Source: Parapristionchus giblindavisi (Eukaryota > Nematoda > Chromadorea > Rhabditida > Diplogasteridae). From it: a stretch of 64,000 nt of DNA. Position 1 is the first letter of the stretch. Each line of letters opens with the position of its first letter. Positions 55,501 to 64,000 of this stretch are shown one piece after another. The stretch lies in the NCBI GenBank assembly GCA_943737045.1, contig CALSFV010000233.1, forward strand, positions 62,001 to 126,000, given 5' to 3'. Below the pieces are notes generated by a model. It did not search any database. It was not told where the DNA came from and saw only the letters and a program-made list of their open reading frames with translations. Made by a program: the position numbers and the translations under genes.

Positions 55501-58500
55501 TCAGGTTTGATCACGAATCATCATATTAGGATGAGACTGTGAAACAGAAATTCCAAGAGATGAAAGATCCACAAACACATAATTAATCAAGAGTATACCT
55601 TGTATTTTTCCTCCAATGCTGGACCCAATTCCGATGATCTGTGACCATAAACGAGTTTACACAGAGCTGTAATGATTTTACTTTAGAAATAGTTATTTAT
55701 TAAAAAAAGAAATATTCCGCATTAGTCAACAAAATTACAAATAGTCCATTCGTGTGCAATTACAATGAAAATTTTCGTAGATCGACGTTTAAGGGAATAA
55801 AAATGTTTGAACTCGTAAAAGATTCAAAATTAAAATATAATCATGAGCGAGCGTGGGTTGACCACTACAAACTGAAATTATCCATTTTTGTATCACTTAA
55901 AGTCACGTACACAGGAAAAAATACATGTTTAAAGTGAAACCTGCTATTAACCTCTCATCGAATTTAGGATATTCATAAAATACTGTAATTACCGTACCCT
56001 TTCTACTCTCAATACTCTCCATATTTCCAGCACACTGTGTTCCTGTCTCCTTGTAGAATGTCTTCAATGTCTCTGCATGTCCTTCAGCAGCCAACCATGA
56101 TGATACACAACTGAAAACAATCACTATTAACTACACTTGTTACCCCTTTATTCAATTCGGATATTCTAATCGAACCATTCCAGTGAATATAAAATCATTG
56201 TAATACAGGGACTGTAACCAGAGTTCAACAACTATAAAACTATTATATTAGGTCGATCATTCAGTCTTGCACTGAATGTTATATTTTACTCAGATAATTA
56301 TAGAATTTCTTGTCAATATTATATGATGGAAGACTGGAGAAACTATTACCATAAATCATATAAAGAGGCTTCTTCATCTAGATGCGACTTGTAAAAAAAT
56401 TGAAAACAAAACAGGTCGCTGATCATCCCGAGTTTATCTAATTATGTACCATATTCAGATACTATACATCAACAGCAATATTCTCCCATTCATCAGATTC
56501 AGAATATTATTAGTGTGAGAGTGTCACTTCTAGACACTCATAATATCCCATCAAACGTCTCCGATATTCGGCATCCGGCATGATTTCATTTCATTTCAGT
56601 TAACTACTATATTATTTACCCCCATATGTACCTCACATTCCCGTATAGCAAACTATGTTTATCTCAAACAACCAATTATAGAATATATCCACATTTATCT
56701 TGGTGAAAAACTCACAAAGCACCGGCAGATGAAACATCCTCATACATAGTTTACGTACCGATTGCGTATTTATTTTGTAAAATTATTCTTCATGGAAATT
56801 CTATATGATTGGATATCGTGTCTGTTATGGTCAATCGAAATCACTATAATCGTAATCTGCATAGTTTATTGTTTCCCTGCTATCAGATTTATTGCAAACG
56901 ATTGTGTTCTGCACTACAATTTCAGGTTGTGTCATTTAATTTAATTCATCATATATTTTAAGATGAACCAATCCAGTTTTTTTCAGAGTTTTGTTTATTA
57001 CCCTTTTCATTCGATCGATATTCACAGCGATTGATCGAATATCAACCATCATATGTAGAGTATTCATATATGGTCCAGCTGATTTACCCTTCCTAGTGAG
57101 AGTTTGGTCGACTACGACAACATTCTGTTGACAATAGACCTATATCAGTTATGGATCAATGCGTGTAAAGTGGAAGAACAATGTCAGATGGGATGCTCTC
57201 TAGTGGCTATATCGATAGAGAGAATATTCGCCATGGTTGATCCTACATATGAAAGTCGAGGAAAGAAGACTATATATCGATTTCTCCTACCGATTGCAGT
57301 GGTATGTTATCTAACAACCAATAATATATTTGAATGAATCAACTTTGTTCCTTTTCAGATTGCTCCTCCTGCTCTTATGACAGTAATCTTCATAGCACAA
57401 GGGGGTAGGCGAGAAGTGAGACTATTTGTACATAGAATAAGTTTTGTTTACAGAAACCGAATTAAGCGGAATCGAAGCCTATTTTATGTTGTTCTCTTAC
57501 ATTATCGCATCTATGGTAACGGAAAAAGTTTAAAAAATAACAAAAAATCGATTAGTTGTAGATCAGTCCAATAGTATATTATATAAGCAAAGGACGTCTC
57601 AAGAAGAGACACATATTAAGGCTGCAATTGGCTCAGAAGTTTGCATCTAATGAGAATGTTAGGGTGAGTAGGACATTCAGGGGCGAGATCATAGTTTGAT
57701 CATTAAGGCTATGCGCCTATTCATTCCGTGCGTCACAAATGAAATGCTGTGCTATGTAATCCTGGTGTGTTTAGAAATTTCATAAATTAATATATCGATT
57801 CATTTGAAGTTATGCCTCGTTTTTTATTCGATGAAATTCACGCCGTATCAAATGGGTTCAGATCCCACAAAGTTGAGTCATGTATATGATATGGTAGGTC
57901 TCTTTTAGCTGTACACGACATACAAATCAATCTTGCAGCTTGGTTCATACAAAGTTGCATTCATTCCGTATTTTGTTACGATGAAATATCGTCAAATGTA
58001 TCGAAAGAATCAAGCGAATCAAGAAGACAATCCAGAAACAAAGAGAAAAGTTACTGATATATATTTCAAGGAGTTGCAGAACAGTTGGAAGTAAACAAAA
58101 CATTGATTGATCTTCACATTAGTAATAAAAGAATTGTGTTAATACGTTTGTATATACATATCTTTAAATCGTTTATGAAGTCATTTTTCTTTATCACTAT
58201 CAGATATCTTTAGCCACAAAGAATCAATGTACAGACAAATTCTTGTTTATTTGCAGTCATCCGTTTTGATTTATTTTATATTTGGCAGTAGGAAAGAACT
58301 GAAAAGTTATGATAGCATATGCGATATGGCCTTAATAAATAACATTGGGTCCCTAGTCATGATAAGGTTGCGTGTGACGATTATTCCATTATAATTTTAA
58401 TTTGTGTGATTTTCCTACTATGCATTAATAACTTGGACAGATCGAATATAGTAAAATGTACAGAAGCGACAAAAAGTAAGAAGTGTGGAAAGTGGCTCGG

Positions 58501-61500
58501 AACATTACTTCGAACATCTCGAAGGTGGAACTAGATTACTTCACTTCTCAGAGTCAAGACTTCTGACAAATTTATCAACGAGAAAAAAAACGTATAATTT
58601 AACGCAACAAACTATACAATCACCTAGTATGGGACGTGACTTTTGCATCATATAAGCGCGGTTCTACCTTCTATTTCACCTGCAAAGAAGGCCGTAACAA
58701 GGTATCGATCAGGGCCCCATTTCATGTGTCAGCACAGCTAACTTTCGCTTAATCCCGCTCTAATCTCCAAATGATCATATACTATGATTGGATATCTTGC
58801 GTGCTATGGCTCGTTGAGATGTCCATTCTCTTCTCTGGTGTTGTTTGTTCGTGTATTACTCTCCGAAACATCGCCACTGATTCAATTCTACATTATAACT
58901 TCCGGTTAAACTAATTTAGTTCTCGTACTCAGGGACACTTTTATGTTTCAGGGTATTGTTGATATCATTACTATTTCGTAGTTACTTCTCTGCTGTTGAC
59001 CAAACAACAGTCATCATCTCACGAGCATTCATATATGGAGATGGTTCAATGCCTTATCAAGTGATATCGTAGAGTAAATGACTTATCCTCTCTCATTCTT
59101 CTTTCAGCAATACATAGATCTAAGCAAAGTACATTCGATTCGTCAGATGGGTTTCTCTTTATTATTAATATGTTTCGAACGAATCATATCTGTCAACGAC
59201 AAACAGTATGAATATCGATGTCAGAACATCATTGCTCGCTGTGCTATTCCGATTGGTATTGTATGTTCACCCTTATTGTAGTGTTCAACGTATCTATGAA
59301 TAAATTACAGCTAACACCTTCCGCACTCTTCACGGCAAGTTATCTCATCTCAGACAGTAAGTGAAAAAGACATCCATTCTAAAAACAACACAATCATCTT
59401 AAGATGATATCATAAAAGTATTCGACGTTTATTTCATCTTCATTCCATATTCACTATCAGCAGTGGTTAGTGATCAATCTCATTTATGTGATCGACATTA
59501 GAATTATCGATTACAGACTTCACTAGTGGTGTACCACATTAGTAAAGGTCGACTCAAGAACAGACATATTCTATTGTTGAGACTAGATCAGAAGTTCGCA
59601 TCGACGGAAAATGTCAGAGTATGTGGGAGACTGCAAACATCGAGAGATAAACTTATTGATTTTGAGGCAATGCGTCTATTCATACCCTGTGTAACGAACG
59701 AAATAATATGCTTCTGCATCTTGGTAATACCAGCTTCAAACATAGCCCAACATGTAATTGACATTTAGTTGTGCCTTATCACCTACTCAAAATGCTTCAC
59801 AACTTACGAGATAGGGTCTGATCCCACCAAGTTGAGTCACGTTTATGATATTGTGAGTTGTTATTGTCCTATACTAGTCATTTATATTTCTTAGTTAAAC
59901 GCTTACAAAGCCGCCTTCATTCCGTGCTTCCTAACTAGAAAGTATAGAAGAAATAGATCAAAAGAACAGCCAACTTCGGAAGCGAAAAAGAAGAAATGGA
60001 TGGCAGATAGAGATCGCTATTTCAAAGAACTTGAGGCTACATGGAGATAAATGCCCTTGCACGGTAATGCCATTATGCAAACCAAATTACGTGCAAAGAT
60101 GAATTACACGAAATGCTACAAAGGAACTCTCCCTCTTATGAATGAACAAGTTCAAGGAAATAATATATGAGCCTGGATAGAAGAATAGCATGCAACATTT
60201 ACCTCCGAATAAATCTCATTTACGCTCTTGTTATTATGTTTTCTGATAGGAACAGTCACTTATCCCCTTTCGCAGTACGAATTGGTCGCCATTTTACGAC
60301 GCAATTTTACTGAAAACGTATATCGCGAAATATATTGAAGTTTACATGCGAATTCATATTGTATCTCTTGCTTTAGTCCATGATTTATCATTGAAATGGA
60401 AGTAAATCATGTAAAAATATCCATATTCTTATGTAGCATAACTTGTTATTCATCACATTATTCGTTCTCGCACGCAACTACAACTGCGCCCATCTATATG
60501 TCTCACATAGATTCTTTACAACGTTTTCAGCGTCGTCCTTCTAAACGATTTATTGATTAACGTCTCTCATTCTCTCGATTGATCGATAATATTAATCAAT
60601 GATAGTACTTATGTACGATTGGATATCGTGTGTGTTATGGGTCATAGAAATTTCCATCATGATATTCGGTATTCTATGTAGTTTAATTGCCACTAGGAAT
60701 ATATCTACAGACACCATCTTGCACTATAATTTTAGGTAAGTCGAAGTTCTTTAAAGGGACGGTATCTCTTTGAGAATTATATGTTCAAATTCGCGGGAGA
60801 TCCTCATACGGAAAAGTCGAACTAGAATATATCACAGAAATCAGCAAAAATCACGACCCAAAGTGGTGGTGGAACCCGTCAGCTACGGCCATTAAGCGCG
60901 CCGTAGACAACTAGGCATAGGTGGGCGCGTGAAAACGAATTCTTTTTGCGCACAGCCTTGCCTTCCCTTGCTGGGCCTTGCGCATAGCCTTGCCTCGTGA
61001 AAATTGGAAAATTCCCAGTCAAATCTGCTAAAAAATGACCATGCGCATAGCCTTGCCTTACAATTCACCGGTTTGCGCACAGCCTTTCCCCCAGCGTGCC
61101 CACCTATGCCACTAGGCCATCAATAGACAAATGTCTCCTTCGGAAGTGCTATACCTATCCATGGTCTCTTTGTATTCACTGGTTGCATTATGAGATAGAT
61201 CAGATGCCAGCCTATTCCTTATGACAATCAACTATCGATTTGCCAAAATCGATTAGATAGAAGTCGAGACGCTTCCTATCCAGTCTATCTTTTCTCTTTC
61301 ACTATGTTTTTGCCCTGCCCCGGCACAGATATCAATGGCGATTTTCAAAAACTACAGTATGATAGTTCGTCAATTCGTGGTGGGACAAAATTTCATGTAT
61401 GAACATTTTCGGAATTTCAATCAATATTTTTATGGGATACTCTCCCTTTAAGCCACAAAATGTATCGCGTCATCGTTACAGAGTGATATTGATTTCCATT

Positions 61501-63978
61501 TTCGTTCGAAACATTCTCGGTTCTGCCGAACGAATGACAGTAATTATATCACGAGCCTTCATCTACGGTGAAGGAAAGTTGCCCTATCAGGTAACAATAT
61601 GCATAGAGTGCAATACTATGTGGCTTTCATAATTTAGAATCTAATAGGCGCGGAGCAACTATTTACATCATCTCAATTGGGTACAACTTTGATTGTGATT
61701 TCTGTAGAAAGAATGGTAGCAATCAGTGTTGATCATTACGAGGAACGTTGTAGGACATTAAAGGAACGATTAATAGTTCCTATTATTCTGGTTTGTTGAA
61801 TATATATAAACATTTCGATTCCGACAAATGTACTTTTGTAGTTCACCCCGGCCACTGCTCTACTGATAAGCTATTTGATACGAGGAGGTTGGTCATCTTT
61901 ATAACATATTGTCTACTTTATAATAAAATATATTCAGGAAGTTTCAGTAATGGCTATGAGACCTATTACATTTATATCTCGTACGCTATATCAGCAGTGG
62001 TAAGATTCATTCCCACACTTTCGCAACTTTCACTCGTTGTGAGAAAAAATGGCTGTGCTTTGTTTCGAAATGATCATCCAAAGTACGAACTCTAAGTATA
62101 GAAAGAAGGTTATATTTCTTGCAGACTTCACAAATCGTATATCGTATCAGTAAGGGTAAACTTCGTAATCGACACGCTCTACGATTACAACTCAATCAGA
62201 AATTTGCATCTACAGAGAATATTCGAGTGGGTGCAACTTGTTTGTTTTCTTTAACACAAAGTTAGCATAAATATCACTTTCAATGCATACATCCATATAA
62301 TTTCATTTTGCGCACAAATAAAAAAAAGTTTCTGATCATAGTACAATTATGTGCACGAAAGGTGTTATCACCACGTATTTCGTTGTCAACTCACGTACTT
62401 TAAATAAATGACAATTATAGGCAATGAGGATATTCTTACCATGCGTATGTAACGAATTAATCACTTTTGGAATATTGGTACGTGACTTCATAAACAACTA
62501 ATAATTAAATCAACCAATATTTCATGTATTCAGGTCGGTTTAATGATCTACTCAATGTTCTTCTCACCATATCCACTAGGGGAAGATCCCACCAAAATCA
62601 GTCATGCATATGACTTGGTAAGTACAATCTGTGCAATCATGTTTGATCTTTGATCTTTTAGTTGGGAGCATATCGTGCTGCTTTCATGCCATCATTCATC
62701 GTTTATCGATATCGATCGATGCGTAAACAACAAATAGCGGCAGTAAACGTTTCACCCACCCTAACAAAGGAAGAGACGGACAAGTACTTCATGGAACTAG
62801 AGAATAGTTGGAAATAGGCATCGTGTATTTACTAATCTATTGTTAATTAATTTATGTTGTATATACTATACTTTATGAAGTAAAACATACCTATTAAGCC
62901 ATGTTTTCTTCTGTGGAGGCAGACTGATCTTTCCCATTTGCGTCTCGATATTCTCACGAAGAGTCTGTATATAAATCAATAACTTGTTGAGTAAATCGAT
63001 AATCAGGGACGGTTACAGTAACCTTGTTACACTTACAGCTATCTCTTTGTGGATGTCGAACATGAAGGGTTTTTGGCCAAAATTGCCGTCAATGACAGAA
63101 TGAGGTGTCTGAAGGCCTACAGTAGGATACAGTGCATCGATTGCATCCATAATCATCATTGCTGTCCCTGAATCAATCAACTCTTACAACGGTTCACATA
63201 TCTACAGTAATCTCGAAGTAGCAAATCAATCAATAAATGAACCTTGATGTTCTCCATTCTTGGTGAAGAATATGGTCCTCTTCACCATATTGACTCCACA
63301 TCCAATAACATCTCCGGTTCCAAAAGTATGACCATATGGACTACCCTGAATACATTAATATTATTAGTTTCGATAATTACATAAATAGTAATAATACAAT
63401 ACATCGTTGTAACAATATCGTATGTGACTACCGTTCCAGAAGCTGAGAAGAAATGGCCATCGTCTCCGTGATATCCATATGAGTAAGGATCCCATCCTTT
63501 AATTTTACATTAATAGCAATAATAAATTCTTTTTAAATCAATGGTACTTAAATCCCATCCTTTAATTTCACATTAATAGTAATAATAAATTGTTATTCAA
63601 TCAAGGAAACTTAAAACCATAGATTTAAAGCAGAAAACACCAAGTTTTTATGAGTAATAATAGAAAATGGCAAAATGAGAAGTGTAAACAATATTATGCA
63701 CGAATATACTAGCTATACATATACTATACGATATGGTACAGAAAAAAAGCACATAAAGAAAACAAACCTGGTAGTCTTTTCATATCTACAGACTTCTGGC
63801 TAAGTCCAACTCCCATGTATCTGAAAAAGATCAAGTCATCAATCGATAATTGAATCCATAATACCGTACCCGTCACTTGATATGATATTAACTTCGAAGT
63901 AGTAGATGCCGGCAAATATAGGAACGGGCATATTAGCACGTATCGAACCGGGATCCATTTTGTTCTTTCTATCGGGAA
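49508..63978 (-). CDS. RANBP9: RanBPM (RANBP9/10) homologue, 5' end outside the window
   Basis: At least 25 minus-strand exons encode about 1,002 aa. Exons 63978-63870, 63820-63768, 63496-63432, 63345-63243, 63167-63037 and 62964-62891 give a SPRY domain ([66 protein letters not shown]). Exon 56110-55998 gives LisH ([17 protein letters not shown]), and 55666-55599 with 55197-55114 give CTLH. Exons 55015-54929, 54715-54574, 54241-54081, 53801-53673, 53179-53036, 52835-52613 and 52428-52261 give a Ser/Pro-rich linker. Exons 52158-52103, 52055-51939, 51732-51621 and 51357-51275 give the CRA domain ([18 protein letters not shown]). Exons 50979-50810, 50756-50570, 50269-50159, 49988-49911 and 49747-49508 give a Lys/Glu-rich tail. 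RANBP9/10 are scaffold subunits of the CTLH/GID E3 ubiquitin ligase. The 6.8-kb intron 56111-62890 holds three Sre genes on the plus strand; splice phases on both sides agree (AG|T). Confidence 0.9.
53338..53539. mobile_element. hAT-type MITE, second family, 202 bp
   Basis: Inverted ends CATACATGGGCGGGCATTGC and GGCAATGCCGCCTACGTATG, with an exact 8-bp duplication GTTTCAAA on each side (53330-53337 and 53540-53547). Internally it has at least four AAATCGGGTGGGT or AAATCGGGTAGGT units. The CATA..TGGGC end resembles that of the 48533/60916 family. It lies in a RanBPM intron. Confidence 0.88.
56716..56747 (-). other. Candidate alternative first exon of the RanBPM gene
   Basis: An ATG followed by ten in-frame codons ([10 protein letters not shown]) and a GTGAGT donor in phase 2, the phase needed to join the LisH exon at 56110. 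It would give an isoform starting just before LisH and lacking SPRY. Its ATG lies 45 bp from the divergent ATG of the first Sre gene. The phase match may be coincidence. Confidence 0.45.
56792..58094 (+). CDS. Sre-family chemoreceptor GPCR, copy 1
   Basis: Nine exons (56792-56925, 56987-57095, 57149-57301, 57359-57404, 57454-57515, 57562-57663, 57708-57764, 57810-57893, 57939-58094) encode 300 aa with seven hydrophobic segments and no signal peptide (start [13 protein letters not shown]). Sre hallmarks: LHYNFR after TM1, SIERIFA at the end of TM3, the long TM5-TM6 loop [20 protein letters not shown] ending SNENVR, and [11 protein letters not shown] before TM7. The Sre class is a nematode-specific GPCR family, mostly of sensory neurons; the ligand is unknown. 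It is the first of three tandem copies with equal exon lengths, inside the RanBPM intron on the opposite strand. An in-frame ATG 30 bp upstream could add ten residues, but the paralogues start at the shorter site. Confidence 0.9.
58225..58545 (+). pseudogene. Sre gene remnant (last two exons)
   Basis: After a TTTGCAG at 58257, the frame [24 protein letters not shown] resembles the Sre exon that ends [13 protein letters not shown]. It is followed near 58440 by [12 protein letters not shown] and a stop, resembling KYRQMYRK in the last exon. Earlier exons are absent. It lies between copies 1 and 2 and looks like the tail of a degraded fourth copy. Confidence 0.4.
58771..60050 (+). CDS. Sre-family chemoreceptor GPCR, copy 2
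   Basis: Nine exons (58771-58904, 58952-59060, 59108-59260, 59311-59356, 59404-59465, 59517-59618, 59667-59723, 59769-59852, 59895-60050) encode 300 aa. Each exon has exactly the length of its counterpart in copy 1. Start [20 protein letters not shown]. The same landmarks appear: LHYNFR, CFERIIS at the end of TM3, [20 protein letters not shown] ending [18 protein letters not shown], and [11 protein letters not shown]. Loops and the cytoplasmic tail ([17 protein letters not shown]) differ most from copy 1. No disabling changes are seen. Introns are 43-51 bp. Confidence 0.9.
60051..60598. other. Spacer between Sre copies 2 and 3
   Basis: AT-rich, no gene seen. It probably carries the promoter of copy 3. 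Confidence 0.5.
60599..62817 (+). CDS. Sre-family chemoreceptor GPCR, copy 3
   Basis: Nine exons (60599-60735, 61482-61590, 61638-61790, 61842-61887, 61938-61999, 62125-62226, 62421-62477, 62534-62617, 62662-62817) encode 301 aa. Exons 2-9 have exactly the lengths of those in copies 1 and 2; exon 1 is one codon longer ([14 protein letters not shown]). Landmarks: [33 protein letters not shown] ending STENIR, and [11 protein letters not shown]. Intron 1 is enlarged to 746 bp and holds a 193-bp hAT-type MITE; the other introns are mostly short. The last acceptor is made from TTTGATCTTTGATCTTTTAG. The stop lies 73 bp from the next RanBPM exon on the other strand. Confidence 0.9.
60916..61108. mobile_element. 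hAT-type MITE, 193 bp, copy 2
   Basis: Perfect inverted ends CATAGGTGGGC and GCCCACCTATG. Flanking octamers CAACTAGG and CCACTAGG agree at seven of eight positions. Same length and internal order as the copy at 48533, differing by scattered substitutions. It lies in intron 1 of Sre copy 3, and therefore also inside the RanBPM intron. Confidence 0.88.
63488..63600. repeat. Tandem duplication spanning a splice acceptor
   Basis: ATCCCATCCTTTAATTTTAC at 63489 is repeated, with slight changes, about 60 bp on (ATCCCATCCTTTAATTTCAC near 63549), along with the following TTAATAGTAATAATAAAT. The first copy contains the acceptor and first bases of the RanBPM exon ending at 63496 (minus strand), so a decoy acceptor lies upstream of the real one. 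Confidence 0.75.
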
Positions 63979-64000
63979 CTAGAACAACAAAACGATAAAT

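Overview
The window is nuclear DNA from a free-living nematode of the rhabditid/diplogastrid kind. The evidence is protein content and gene style: a worm troponin C almost identical to C. elegans PAT-10, a FLP-33-type neuropeptide precursor, a tandem trio of nematode Sre chemoreceptors and a worm-type TTBK/CK1 kinase. Genes are cut into many small exons by introns that are often 45-60 bp and usually end TTTCAG, TTTAG or TTAAG. All gene models below were spliced by eye from reading frame, splice phase and family resemblance. In every multi-exon model except one SLC22 junction the exon lengths sum to an open frame.

Layout. 1-3.2 kb: a decayed mariner transposon with perfect terminal inverted repeats, then a weak minus-strand gene. 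3.5-5.4 kb: an Ig+EGF single-pass membrane protein. 5.4-11.3 kb: a gene-poor stretch with CT/GA tracts, a second mariner remnant and a CT-rich minisatellite. 11.3-17.1 kb: a 17-exon FLVCR-type transporter. 17.8-18.2 kb: an orphan ORF. 18.4-20.9 kb: an ER-retained FKBP with EF-hands ending KDEL, tail-to-tail with a secreted Thr/Pro-rich protein (21.1-22.2 kb, minus). 23.2-30.1 kb: an SLC22 organic-ion transporter (minus) whose introns hold a 323-bp palindrome and a hAT-type MITE carrying eight GGGCCC palindromes. 31.1-32.1 kb: flp-33. 34.3-37.0 kb: an unrecognised five-exon gene. 37.7-39.1 kb: troponin C (pat-10). 40.3-48.3 kb: tRNA-dihydrouridine synthase 2 (minus), with a 1.85-kb foldback element in one intron and a complete protein kinase gene on the opposite strand in another. 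49.5 kb to beyond 64 kb: a RanBPM (RANBP9/10) gene on the minus strand whose 6.8-kb intron contains three Sre chemoreceptor genes on the plus strand.

The main biology is architectural: two separate gene-within-intron arrangements on opposite strands, several families of non-autonomous DNA transposons with readable target-site duplications lying in introns, and a dispersed heptamer (GATCAAA/TTTGATC) that sits in introns and in places forms the 3' splice-site tract. I found no rRNA, convincing functional tRNA, CRISPR array or prokaryotic element.
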